A stretch of DNA of 39,998 nucleotides, taken from assembly GCA_024398815.1 (NCBI GenBank), contig JAKSIL010000024.1, positions 1 through 39,998 of the forward strand. The letters run 5' to 3'. Positions 24,001 through 32,246 of this stretch are shown here, one piece after another; the stretch's first letter is position 1; every line of letters starts with the position of its first letter. The translations under genes and the position numbers were made by a program. The notes under the pieces were generated by a model, which saw only the letters and a list, made by a program, of their open reading frames with translations, did no database searches and was not told the origin of the DNA. Source of the stretch: Fibrobacter sp. (lineage in GTDB: Bacteria; Fibrobacterota; Fibrobacteria; Fibrobacterales; Fibrobacteraceae).

Positions 24001-27000
24001 GTCCATGGCGAAGGCGTTGTCGAGCCAGTTCTGTTCGTGGCAATCCTGCATGCGTCCACCGCAGTCCGAATCCAAGTTCACAGGCCTGAAGCTCCATTCG
24101 TAGTAATCGCTGGAACCTTCTAGAGAACCTTCACCGAACTGCAAGGCAAACCTGATAGGAACCTTCTTCGCATCCGTCTCGTAATGGATTTCCATTTTCA
24201 AAGACTTGTAAGTGGAGAAGTCCTTGGTATCCGTTTCAAAAATGCGAGTAACGCCGACTTCCTGGCCTGGCGACATATTTTGGTAATCCAAGACTAGCGC
24301 CGTTTCCTTTAGCGGTGCGTTCGTTTCGGAATCGCGCTCGGTCTTTGTATTCGGCGATTTAAAGTACGTGTTGGAATTCTCGCGGTTGTTAATCGTCGTC
24401 ACCTTGATGTAACTCGTATCGCGTGTGGCCACGGACTCCGTTATCTGTGTGGGGACGCCGTTCACTTCGACAATCTGGGAGTTTTCGGTGGAGCTAGTCT
24501 GATACAAATCGGCCACCGTCGTTTCTTCCCAGGAGTTTCCAACGACTGCCAAATCCACAATCTGCACCTTGGCTTCTGCAACACCCGGATTCAGTTTGCC
24601 AATCCACAAACGAGTGAACAGAGCCCCGGAAAGAATCGTCTTGTAATCGTTTCCTGTAGGCGAAACGATGGTATCGTACTGGTTCAGCGGAATGCGCCAT
24701 TTACGCCAGCCGTTCTTCAAAGTCTCGAATTGATTGGAATCGGAAAGATCGACGCGGTAGCGCACAAATTCGATGTCCTGATCCAACGAGCCGTTCTTGT
24801 TGATGTCTTCGGTATCGTAAACGCGTTCGCCCGAGTTCTTTTCGGTTCCGTTGATGGCGCGAGGCGGATCGCTGTCGTCATCCAAGTCTTCGTTAAAGTT
24901 GTCAAGAGCGATATCCGTCGAAGAAGCGTCGCTGTTGCTCGTGTTAATCTCAGTCGAAATACATCCCGAAATACGGCAGTCCCATTCCAAGCGTGTTTCC
25001 ATGTCGCCCGTGGCATTGTCAAGACCTTTGTCGTGCAGGGCAAGCGTTGTACCCAAATCATTTTCGCCATCGTACTCGCCGTTCGGCTTGTAGCCGTTAA
25101 TCGACAAGTCTTCGCTAATAAGGCCCAAGTCCAGGAAGATGGAGCCGACATTACCGCGAGCCACCACTTCGATGTACTTCATCTCGCTCAAGTCCTGATA
25201 GTACGAACTGTTCGGACGCATCACGCCACCCCAGGAATTACCCGCCAGGTTATCGTTTGCGCGAAGAGTCATCTTGAGGACCGTCAAATGCTGGTTATCG
25301 ACATCAGAGTTGCCGACGTTGTTGTAAATGTACTTGTACAACTCGGTATTGTTGCTATGCCATATAAATTCGCCCTGGTGTCGATAATCCTGTTCCGGAA
25401 TGTACGTCGCAAGGTTTTCTTCCACACCGCCCGGAGGAGACGCCTGGTACCAGGAAAGTCTGGACAGCGGATACGTAAGGCCCTGGGTCGTCGACTCGAA
25501 ATCTTCGACAAGCGCTTCGTTGTCTTCGCTGGTGTTTGCATTGTGGCGGCTTGCAGCAAATTCAGCTTCAAAACGCCAGCTCGACTTCGCCTCGGTTTCA
25601 ATTCCCGGAATCAAGTTCACAAAGTCGGTCAAAGCCTGGACCGTGTCCTGAAGTCTCAGGTTCATGCCCCACAGCACACTGGAGAACGGTTCGTTGCCAA
25701 GAGTCGGAGTCTTTGCTGTGGTGCTCTGGCTCTTGTACAAAGCCGTCACGCCGAACACGGAACCGTCACCAAAGCCATAGCGTTCCAAAGGAAGTTCGGC
25801 ACGAGCACCCAAAAGCAGTTTGTTGTCGATTTCAAAAAGCGGTTCGCATTCGAACGTCACCTTGATTTCCTTGTTGGGGTCAAGGGCGCGTTCGCTCAAA
25901 AGTTCAATCTGTCCCAGTTCGTAGTTCACTTCGTAGTCAGTGCCGCGAGTAAGCACAGTAGAACCTGCGGTCAACTTTTCAGTACCCGGAGAAATATCCA
26001 TGCACGAACCGGCACTCACGGAATAACTGGAATTCGGATCGCGAACGCTAATCGTAGAATTTCTGCGCTTTCCCACAGATTCGAAATAGAACTTGCTCGT
26101 ATAGCGGTTCAAGTTGTACACAGGCAAATCATAGAGCTGGCTCACCGCCGACGTGGAATCCAACAAGCGCAAAGGTTCCAAGCAGTTCTGGATAGCCATT
26201 TCCGTTGCCTTGGATCCCTTGTCCTTATAGACGGAATCCTTCACGGAACGGCAGGGGAGCCACATTTCGCCCGTATAGTTACCGCTAGCATCCTTCTTGA
26301 AAATCGTAGCGTCGTTCACCAGCGGACTTCCGGTCTTGTCGTCGGCAAGCCCCAACTTTTTAAGGAAGTCGCCCGTCACGCCCGACTTATTTTTCATGCG
26401 CAGCACAAAGCTACTTGCGCTTCCATCGCTAATGCCAATGGAATACACGTTACGAAGCATAAGCTTGTCGATGTCTTCCAGTTCCGAAAGCTGGGCGTCC
26501 CATTGGATAAGCACCACCCTGGAGCCCTTGCTGATAGTCGATCCGACACGTCCAGTGCCGTCGCCCTTGCCATCTTTACTCCAGCTGGCCGCCACGAGCG
26601 TATTGCGATTGATTCCGTTTATCTTGACGATACCCGTCTTGGAATCGTACTCGTAATCGGTCGACGGGATTTCAATCATGCGCTCCACAAGCTTTTCAAC
26701 AGTCTTTCCGCTGCGGGTCTTGTAGACCACGAACACGCTGTCGTAAACATCCTTGGACGTATTCAGCGAGCTGCGCTTGTACAATTTCAAATCCGACACG
26801 CGATAGCCGGGAGACATGTTTCCTGCAACGGCAGCATTTATGTAGTTGGTCCTCGCCTCTTGGTTCAAGAAGTAATAGCGGTAGGCAATGAACTGCTTGT
26901 CGAGCACCTGGAATTCCGTAGTGGACTCGCTCGCATTAATCGTGTATTCTTCCTGACTGCCACCATCCTGCGAAGCAATCGTCGTAAGGCGCCAATCACC

Positions 27001-27915
27001 TAACTTCCATTCAGCCTTGATACCGAACAAACCCTGGTGGTTTTCGGAATAACCGGTAAGTTCCGTACCCGTCAGCGAAAGCGAAGTCGTACCCGCTTCC
27101 ACACGCTGCAAAATGTAGTCCTCGAATTCGTCCTTGTACGATTCCTCGTAAACCACGCGAACCTGGTTCTGCACGCCGAGGCCGCTTTCTACGTTGTTGA
27201 TTTCAACCGTAATGTACGGGCCGATTTTTCCCTTGACCATGAAGCTAGGATCGTAGGTCAGTGTCGGTGACGGCCACAAGCTCGTGTTGGTGCTGCCTTC
27301 GGCATCGTCCTTTTCGCCATAGCCCTTCAATCGAATATCCATGGTACCCTGGAGCATGAGTTTCGGCTTGTCCAAGCCAAAGTCCTTCATCCAGGCAGGC
27401 ATGTTCACAGGAATCGTGATGTCGAACATCGAGCCCGTCTCAGGGGCTTCGTAGCCTTCGTCCTTTTGCCCAACAAGTCCATTAAGCCAAAGGTTCTTGC
27501 GGCCCACGTCGTACATGTCGGACACGTAATCCGTAAGTTCCGGATAGTGCGCCGTCCAAAGCGTAGTCGTATCCCTGGAGACCGCATTCACGCGCTTTTC
27601 GCTCACGTCCAGTTCACGAGTCGCGATGTTGATGTCGTGGCTGAACACCTGCCCCTTGGTCGTCTTCATGAGTCTAGGGGAAGCCCCGATACCGCCGAAA
27701 GGCAAAAGACTGTTCAAGGGAGTCGCAGACGGAGGCAAAGCCATGTACTGATAAGTGGGCTGCCATTCCGTTTCTGCCGGATCGGGAGTCTGCTCTTCGG
27801 ACTGCACAGTCACAGAGTCGGACTGGGCAAGCGCCAATCCGCTCGCCAAGAGCAACACCTGGCAAGCAGAGAACAAACCCACTAAGGGTCTATGTTTAGA
27901 CCTTTTCAAACTCAA
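21055..27915 (-). CDS. sprA: SprA, outer-membrane translocon of type IX secretion
   Basis: SprA is the very large 36-strand beta-barrel that forms the type IX secretion channel. The 2286-residue length, signal peptide (LVGLFSACQVLLLASGLALAQ), high beta and aromatic content, and blocks such as LMLQGTMDIRLKGYGEKDD and the C-terminal barrel strands ending IALMLRFN fit the family. The protein starts at a TTG (27915): the codon just before it is a stop and no ATG precedes the signal peptide. The second TTG two codons on is an alternative. The gene stands alone; a promoter box and a perfect palindrome lie directly upstream. It would export proteins such as the secreted esterase in this window. No PorK/L/M/N genes are nearby. 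Confidence 0.9.
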   Translation of the reverse strand: MSLKRSKHRPLVGLFSACQVLLLASGLALAQSDSVTVQSEEQTPDPAETEWQPTYQYMALPPSATPLNSLLPFGGIGASPRLMKTTKGQVFSHDINIATRELDVSEKRVNAVSRDTTTLWTAHYPELTDYVSDMYDVGRKNLWLNGLVGQKDEGYEAPETGSMFDITIPVNMPAWMKDFGLDKPKLMLQGTMDIRLKGYGEKDDAEGSTNTSLWPSPTLTYDPSFMVKGKIGPYITVEINNVESGLGVQNQVRVVYEESYKDEFEDYILQRVEAGTTSLSLTGTELTGYSENHQGLFGIKAEWKLGDWRLTTIASQDGGSQEEYTINASESTTEFQVLDKQFIAYRYYFLNQEARTNYINAAVAGNMSPGYRVSDLKLYKRSSLNTSKDVYDSVFVVYKTRSGKTVEKLVERMIEIPSTDYEYDSKTGIVKINGINRNTLVAASWSKDGKGDGTGRVGSTISKGSRVVLIQWDAQLSELEDIDKLMLRNVYSIGISDGSASSFVLRMKNKSGVTGDFLKKLGLADDKTGSPLVNDATIFKKDASGNYTGEMWLPCRSVKDSVYKDKGSKATEMAIQNCLEPLRLLDSTSAVSQLYDLPVYNLNRYTSKFYFESVGKRRNSTISVRDPNSSYSVSAGSCMDISPGTEKLTAGSTVLTRGTDYEVNYELGQIELLSERALDPNKEIKVTFECEPLFEIDNKLLLGARAELPLERYGFGDGSVFGVTALYKSQSTTAKTPTLGNEPFSSVLWGMNLRLQDTVQALTDFVNLIPGIETEAKSSWRFEAEFAASRHNANTSEDNEALVEDFESTTQGLTYPLSRLSWYQASPPGGVEENLATYIPEQDYRHQGEFIWHSNNTELYKYIYNNVGNSDVDNQHLTVLKMTLRANDNLAGNSWGGVMRPNSSYYQDLSEMKYIEVVARGNVGSIFLDLGLISEDLSINGYKPNGEYDGENDLGTTLALHDKGLDNATGDMETRLEWDCRISGCISTEINTSNSDASSTDIALDNFNEDLDDDSDPPRAINGTEKNSGERVYDTEDINKNGSLDQDIEFVRYRVDLSDSNQFETLKNGWRKWRIPLNQYDTIVSPTGNDYKTILSGALFTRLWIGKLNPGVAEAKVQIVDLAVVGNSWEETTVADLYQTSSTENSQIVEVNGVPTQITESVATRDTSYIKVTTINNRENSNTYFKSPNTKTERDSETNAPLKETALVLDYQNMSPGQEVGVTRIFETDTKDFSTYKSLKMEIHYETDAKKVPIRFALQFGEGSLEGSSDYYEWSFRPVNLDSDCGGRMQDCHEQNWLDNAFAMDIADFSDLKRGRRPPFIEPVEKDLGGDREERLKLVGNPSITSVDWMRFVIIADSNASAEDLKGTFWIDEMRLSNMDTEWGYAARTGAQVNFADFLSLSGAVRYQDGAFATLSSTGGSPKPKLSDAASQLDLSADASISLNKFLDDSLGFHIPMNLGYSSTTKRPYMKPTDDMILEKSSFSELTKDMFQNELAVTSDKKEEELRNEGESKGYESYERTKSFSISYSKDYKASETVVGEIANQVFLERPAISYSYTQTEGRATTNADSTYSYHTVLEYKLGTFSLFKWKPFDGLSKFNNSFAKSFAKTELEPWPQTFDLTLFDFSYIRYVDQDRDPDYVKPQVDKIVTYTADLNHKLNMRWNILSFLTTSYSLNIRRDMYGGGDREAFVKENFFNSREGGLFASDYIFDYDHTDRKVYVSRDSMVVIPYDTIPNVSPDGDTTYAIDMQNPDSYTILYDSTTFYKVDSVGHREYGRSYGILRNERSRSQQFRIGFNPRLIPFIPFNSTFSSDFSQLKTIPDDFDFRDESSIEKNYWTISQTNRFEFTPTFKILDFVQLFGKESAAAKALDKIKWREIRFGWTASTNTVGENFTLAQLDEEQGVTPLQYYLYGLGLGNGYRNRGLWNIVSGDMGLDHRDDYTDFAEYRNRHVDTLVYQGSFKHSVSRQFQTGTGITLPFWDIGITGDLQWKEDFSQSREYPLYIDTTTVWPKIGIGVNVPNFSQRVSFLNNFRSVSTSHRFDYTYTTTVRPFQSAEDSWAQQWNFNPLVRVSILTQKNIRIDNSVRLKIESTDRRPKEEVIGIPSWPDSLGNSQDTTDYFWDTPWIHTSLFNDFAINIGNDLSISYALKTKRGFQFFKWYFKLDNDIDLKLTAGYDYNKTIRKQYDPDSGYDMWNKESGTDGVFRKFDVPEYTYEAYNPKLSLTDRTVPSRTHEWFLRPSAGYQFNKIASMSSYIEYRQIHEKLDDETPHLRQILQFEIALMLRFN

Positions 27916-27920
27916 CTATC

Positions 27921-27928
27921 ACAAAATA
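27921..27928 (-). promoter_or_regulatory. TATTTTGT promoter box of sprA
   Basis: On the minus strand TATTTTGT ends 5 nt before the TTG start at 27915. No Shine-Dalgarno sequence is present. The palindrome at 27931-27951 adjoins it. Confidence 0.4.
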
Positions 27929-27930
27929 CA

Positions 27931-27951
27931 GAATTTGAGGCTCTCAAATTC
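27931..27951. promoter_or_regulatory. Perfect 9-bp inverted repeat upstream of sprA
   Basis: GAATTTGAG and CTCAAATTC are perfect inverted arms with a 3-nt centre. They sit 2 nt upstream of the sprA promoter box, where an operator would overlap polymerase binding. There is no T-run, which argues against a terminator. Confidence 0.5.
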
Positions 27952-27998
27952 AATAAAAGGTTGATTTTCGGGGAAATTAGCAAAATTTCGCACAAAAA

Positions 27999-28028
27999 AA
28001 AGCCCGCGGTCGCATAACCACGGGCTTT
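27999..28028 (-). terminator. Intrinsic terminator of the AIPR gene
   Basis: On the minus strand a stem of AAAGCCCGTGGT and ACCGCGGGCTTT (one mismatch) closes a 6-nt loop and is followed by further T. It begins 21 nt after the AIPR stop and separates that gene from sprA. Confidence 0.85.
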
Positions 28029-28049
28029 TAAGACACTTTATACGAAAGC

Positions 28050-29945
28050 CTAGATAAAGGCCTCGATACCGCCCATGCACTTTTGCCAAGTCGGGTTTTT
28101 CTTGACCAGGAATTCCATCATCTTGTCGTAGGTAGCCGTGTTGGCAAAACCCTTCCACAAACGACGTTCCACGGATTCGCCGGAATCCTTGTCGATGGTC
28201 GTGATGGTATCGTAGTAAGCCGGATTATCCTTGAATTCATTGATAAGGATAGTCTTGAAATCTTCGGTATAAATCTTGGAGGCATACTTGAGAATGGAAT
28301 CGTTGAAGTTGAGTTCGTTTTCAACGAGCCACTCGAAGTCCTGAATCGGATTGCCGAAGACTAGCCAGTGGCGAAGAGCCAAGGCAACGACCAAGTCCTT
28401 CACGGCACTGCGGAAAAGGAACTTGTCTTCAAGACGACCATTGAAGGTAATCTTTGTCAGCGGGTTATCGTCGTTAGCTTCGATAGAAACGCCCTTGCCC
28501 GGAGTCACCTTGCGGATCTTGATCGGGAGACGGCTCAAAAGCTGCCATGCCTTGGTGAAGGCGATGGTCTTACGAACAAAGTCTTTTTCCTTTTCAGGAG
28601 CCACGCGGATAAATGCGCCGAAGCAACGCTGGTAAAGGGTTTCCTTATCGAAGATGCAATCGCTCGAGCGGCATTCGCTGAGCTTGCCATCCATCATGAA
28701 CAAAGTCTTTGCAAGTTCGGGGCGCATGCGCACTTCGAGCTTACGGGTACGGGCCTTGAGACGCACGCCGTCCTTGTAGACGTAGGTAAAGCCTTCTTCC
28801 TGATAGCGCTGCCAAATGAAGAATTGCAGGTCATCGGCTGCACGCAGGTGGTAGCTGAACACGGGGTTCTGGCGGTTGTTGGCCATGGTCACCTGGTTCA
28901 AGAAGTTGTCGGCACCCTGGTAAGGCACGACGACCTTGACCAGCACCTGAGGATTCACGGGCTTCTTGCTCTTCTTGGCATACTGTTCGTATGTGAAGAG
29001 GGACTGGGCACCGTTAATAATCTTGGGACGTTCAATGAAAAGAACCTTCTTGCCATCGCGATCCTTGAGACGCAGGTCATCGCCCGTAAGGGTCATGCCG
29101 TTGTGGAGGAACGGGAAGTCATCGACGTTCACATTCATGTCGTCGTTTCTTTCCATCGTCTGGAAAGCATCGATAAGGGCTGCGTTCGTGTGGGTCAAGT
29201 TACCCAGGTAGGTACGAATGTTGCTCGAGACGATAGCCATGTTGTGCTTCGTCTTGAGGCGCTTGCCCAAATTCACGTGGTAATCGAAAATGGTGCGGAT
29301 GGGGCAGAAACCGAGGAACAGTTCGCCGTGGTCGCTAGTCAGATGGAGCGGTTCGGAATCCATCACGATTTCAAGCTTGTCGTCTGCAGAACGGAAGTCA
29401 CGGGTAAGATCGTCGTGTTCTGCAATGATTTCAAGTTTCGCCTTGACGTCGTTCTTCCAAAGGTTCAGCTTACGACGCATATCCTTGAGGGTACGTTCAA
29501 GTTCACTGTCGGTAACATCACGGCTGGAGCGAGTGCGGAGCACTGTAATTTCAAGAGTTTCCATGTACGGACGGCTGGCCGGTGCGCCATCGTCCTCTTC
29601 GGATTCTTCTTCTTCGCTAATCTTGTTGACCGCCCACGGGTCGGCTTCTTCACGAAGGGAAAGGAAGAACGGATTTGTAGGGTCGCTAGTGCGGAAAACG
29701 GCAATCTGAAGCTGCTTCAAGTCGGCATTCAGATGGGCAACAACCTTTTCGAGGGGAGTGTCTTCGTCCAGGAATATGAAGAATTCCATAAAGCCCTGTG
29801 AATACTGGAATCCGTGAAAGCATCCGTTATCGTCGAGATTCAGATGCCGGAGTGCCTTTATTCGGTCGTTAGGGTCATTGGGATTCAAGCTCAAGAGGCT
29901 TGCGACAAATGCTAAGCGGCGTTCCTGCGATTTTGTAAGTTCCAT
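28050..29945 (-). CDS. AIPR-family protein (abortive phage infection type)
   Basis: The 631 residues contain the AIPR domain (PF10592), named after a lactococcal abortive phage infection protein. Recognisable blocks are SSNIRTYLGNLTHTNAALI, then FPFLHNGMTLTGDDL (the family's NNGI-type motif), then ERPKIINGAQSLFTYEQ. LVKVVVP and TMANNRQNPV follow. The N-terminal 200 residues include an acidic linker (EEEESEEDDG). The start at 29945 is set by GAGG 5 nt upstream; longer frames beyond it read through AT-rich non-coding sequence. Nested inverted repeats lie just upstream and a strong terminator downstream, so it is a single-gene unit. Phage defence is inferred from the family name and is not proven for this branch. 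Confidence 0.8.
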   Translation of the reverse strand: MELTKSQERRLAFVASLLSLNPNDPNDRIKALRHLNLDDNGCFHGFQYSQGFMEFFIFLDEDTPLEKVVAHLNADLKQLQIAVFRTSDPTNPFFLSLREEADPWAVNKISEEEESEEDDGAPASRPYMETLEITVLRTRSSRDVTDSELERTLKDMRRKLNLWKNDVKAKLEIIAEHDDLTRDFRSADDKLEIVMDSEPLHLTSDHGELFLGFCPIRTIFDYHVNLGKRLKTKHNMAIVSSNIRTYLGNLTHTNAALIDAFQTMERNDDMNVNVDDFPFLHNGMTLTGDDLRLKDRDGKKVLFIERPKIINGAQSLFTYEQYAKKSKKPVNPQVLVKVVVPYQGADNFLNQVTMANNRQNPVFSYHLRAADDLQFFIWQRYQEEGFTYVYKDGVRLKARTRKLEVRMRPELAKTLFMMDGKLSECRSSDCIFDKETLYQRCFGAFIRVAPEKEKDFVRKTIAFTKAWQLLSRLPIKIRKVTPGKGVSIEANDDNPLTKITFNGRLEDKFLFRSAVKDLVVALALRHWLVFGNPIQDFEWLVENELNFNDSILKYASKIYTEDFKTILINEFKDNPAYYDTITTIDKDSGESVERRLWKGFANTATYDKMMEFLVKKNPTWQKCMGGIEAFI

Positions 29946-29969
29946 TTTTTCCTCAATTATAGCTTCACC

Positions 29970-30005
29970 ACGATACAATATTATTACATATTGTACCCGT
30001 ATCGT
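29970..30005. promoter_or_regulatory. Nested inverted repeats upstream of the AIPR gene
   Basis: An inner pair TACAATAT (29974-29981) and ATATTGTA (29988-29995) is nested in an outer pair ACGATAC (29970-29976) and GTATCGT (29999-30005). They lie 25-60 nt before the AIPR start, in the expected promoter position, which suggests an operator for a repressor. Confidence 0.5.
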
Positions 30006-30207
30006 AATTAGCACCTTAAAAATAGTTTCAAATGCACCATTTTGACCAAAAAAATAGCAAATCTTTTGTAAAAAGCCCATTTTTAGTAAAATTTTCAGTG
30101 CACAAATGTATAAAAATCGTATTTTTCGCTTTTTTTTATAGGTCCATTCTTCCATTTTCTACAAAAAAGCTATGATTTAAACGTAGACAGAAAACGAGGA
30201 GATTTAC

Positions 30208-30960
30208 ATGAATTTGATAGATATTATTGCAAAGGCAAAAGCAGAAAAGGCCAAGTCCCTGGACCTTTCCCAACAGGGGCTCCGCATTTTGCCCCCTGAA
30301 CTTTTTGAAATCGACACTCTCGAAGACTTGAACCTGGACCGCAACAAGCTGGTGGAACTTCCCGATGAACTCGGAAAGCTCGTCAACCTCAAGAGCCTTT
30401 CGGTCAGCGAAAACGACCTGATGGAACTGCCCGAAACTATCGGCAACCTCACCAAGCTCGAAAACCTGTACTTGGGCTACAACAGCCTTTCCGAACTACC
30501 GGAGTCGGTCGGAAACCTCGTGAATCTGCACACGGTGAACATCGCGAAAAACCAGCTGCTTGACTTGCCCCAGTCCATCGGCAACTGGAAGAAGGTCGTC
30601 AAGCTCTCCTTGCACGACAACATGCTCTCCGAAATCCCCGCAACGCTTGGCAACATGGAAAGCGTCGTAAAGCTCTACCTCGACAACAACGACCTGACCA
30701 GCGTCCCCAGCGCCCTGAGCCAGCTTTCGAACCTTGAAATCTTCATGATTTCCGGGAACCACCTCGCGACCATCCCGTCGGAATTCAGCAAGCTCTCGAA
30801 GCTGCGCGAACTCGTGCTCGACGCGAACCAGCTGGACACGCTCCCCGAAAGCCTCGCCGAATGCGAAAGCCTCAAGACCATTTCCATTATCGAGAACCCC
30901 ATGGAAGTCGGCGTACCTCGCGTACTGCTCGAAAAGGCTGGTCTGAGCATAGACCAGTAG
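30208..30960 (+). CDS. Leucine-rich-repeat protein
   Basis: The 250 residues are almost entirely leucine-rich repeats of about 23 residues, with recurrent cores of the form L-x-x-L-x-L-x-x-N-x-L and LP-(E/D)-x-(L/I/V)-G-(N/K)-L. There are about nine units from residue 16 on. A short helical cap (MNLIDIIAKAKAEKAKSLDL) precedes them. No signal peptide or membrane segment is visible, so it is probably cytoplasmic and binds a protein. GAGGAG lies 7 nt before the ATG. The stop is only 8 nt from the start of the first S41 protease gene, so the three genes form one operon, but how a cytoplasmic LRR protein relates to two lipoprotein proteases is not evident. Confidence 0.85.
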   Translation: MNLIDIIAKAKAEKAKSLDLSQQGLRILPPELFEIDTLEDLNLDRNKLVELPDELGKLVNLKSLSVSENDLMELPETIGNLTKLENLYLGYNSLSELPESVGNLVNLHTVNIAKNQLLDLPQSIGNWKKVVKLSLHDNMLSEIPATLGNMESVVKLYLDNNDLTSVPSALSQLSNLEIFMISGNHLATIPSEFSKLSKLRELVLDANQLDTLPESLAECESLKTISIIENPMEVGVPRVLLEKAGLSIDQ

Positions 30961-30968
30961 TCTAGGTA

Positions 30969-32246
30969 ATGCGGACGCGCCTGTTGATTACGTTGTTGCT
31001 GCTATCCCTAGTTGGATGCAGCGACCTTATGGAGCCGGTCAAAGCTACAGGAACTCCTTCGGAGTACGAGTACAACTACTGGCTTTTGCAAAAGACGTAC
31101 CTTTACGAAGACGAGCTTGCGGATTTGCCCGAACACGGGGATTCCGTTCAAGCCTTGTACGAAAAATTGGAAGACGGCTACACGCGCTACGTGCCGCCAT
31201 CAAAAAGTGAATCCGCAGCCATCAGCATAAACACAAGCATGGTCGAAGGCGACATCGGCATCGAGTACGCCTACGCCATGCAAAATTATCCGGTCGTCGT
31301 CTATCGAGTCTATCCGGAATCGCCGGCGGCAAGGGCGGGCGTCCCGAGATATGGAATAATCATCAGCGCAAACGGGATTTCATTGGAAGGAGACAAAGCG
31401 TTCGCCGTGTACGACTCCGTATTGAACTACTCCTCGGACGTCGAGCTTGAAATTCTCAAGGACTCGACCGTCACCACCTACACCATGAAAAAAGAGACCG
31501 TGTATGCGCCCACGGTATTCGTGGACACCATCAGCGGAACAATCTTCATAACCATCACGACTTTCAAGCTCACGACATACGATCAACAGGAAGGCACCCT
31601 AGGCGAACTCCGAAGCTACCTGGATTCGACATCAGACTACAAGAAGCCGAGAGTCATCGACATTCGCAACAATCCCGGCGGCCATGTGAACCAGTGCATC
31701 CCTGCAGCCGATTTGTTCGTGAGCAAGGGTACACTTTCGACCCGCAGCTGGCGCGGATTTGACGGTTACGGCAACAACGCCTACAACAAGACTTCGGCTG
31801 TAGCATCGGCAGGAGATCCTGGTGAAAAAGGGAAATTCGTAATTTTAGCCAACGGCGGAAGCGCGAGCTGCGCAGAAATTTTTGCGGCCGCCGTCACGGA
31901 ACTTGCCGATATACCCGTTGTTGGCGACACCACCTTTGGCAAGGGCATCGGACAAACTAACTGGAATACGATTGACGGAGGCCTTGCCATCATCACCAAT
32001 CTGGAATTCTTGACTCCCAAGGGAAATTCATACCACAAGAAGGGAATCATTCCGCAGTACCCCTGCGAAGGCTCGGCCACCACAAGTTGCGCCATTGACG
32101 CTATTGAAAAGCATTTCGGTACAAAATCCAAGAAGAAATCTTCTAGTTTTACTTTTGACAAGGAACTCACCGTGCTCCCAAGAAAAACAAGTTCCATTGG
32201 CGGAGCCATAGTCATAGATTCAACCCGGAGGGATTTATGCAAATGA
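30969..32246 (+). CDS. S41-family PDZ lipoprotein protease, first copy
   Basis: The 425 residues have a lipoprotein signal (lipobox LVGC, cysteine 17), a PDZ domain (about 90-165, VYPESPAARAGVPRYG) and an S41 tail-specific protease domain. The catalytic serine is S300 in GGSASCAEI and the general-base lysine is K325 in TFGKGIGQ, 25 residues apart as in CtpA/Tsp. DIRNNPGG precedes them as in the family. It should act in the periplasm, tethered to a membrane. The stop overlaps the next S41 gene by 10 nt. The C-terminal 60 residues are serine/lysine-rich and unlike the paralogue. Confidence 0.85.
   Translation: MRTRLLITLLLLSLVGCSDLMEPVKATGTPSEYEYNYWLLQKTYLYEDELADLPEHGDSVQALYEKLEDGYTRYVPPSKSESAAISINTSMVEGDIGIEYAYAMQNYPVVVYRVYPESPAARAGVPRYGIIISANGISLEGDKAFAVYDSVLNYSSDVELEILKDSTVTTYTMKKETVYAPTVFVDTISGTIFITITTFKLTTYDQQEGTLGELRSYLDSTSDYKKPRVIDIRNNPGGHVNQCIPAADLFVSKGTLSTRSWRGFDGYGNNAYNKTSAVASAGDPGEKGKFVILANGGSASCAEIFAAAVTELADIPVVGDTTFGKGIGQTNWNTIDGGLAIITNLEFLTPKGNSYHKKGIIPQYPCEGSATTSCAIDAIEKHFGTKSKKKSSSFTFDKELTVLPRKTSSIGGAIVIDSTRRDLCK

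Noticed and set aside
24730..27003. 757-codon plus-strand open frame opposite sprA, and others at 22546-24123 and 28368-29801
   Set aside because: They are mirror frames of strong minus-strand genes (sprA, AIPR). They lack start signals, and their protein sequence is typical of antisense translation.
29946..30155. N-terminal 70-codon extension of the AIPR protein
   Set aside because: It would translate AT-rich promoter sequence containing nested palindromes. GAGG sits directly before the ATG at 29945.
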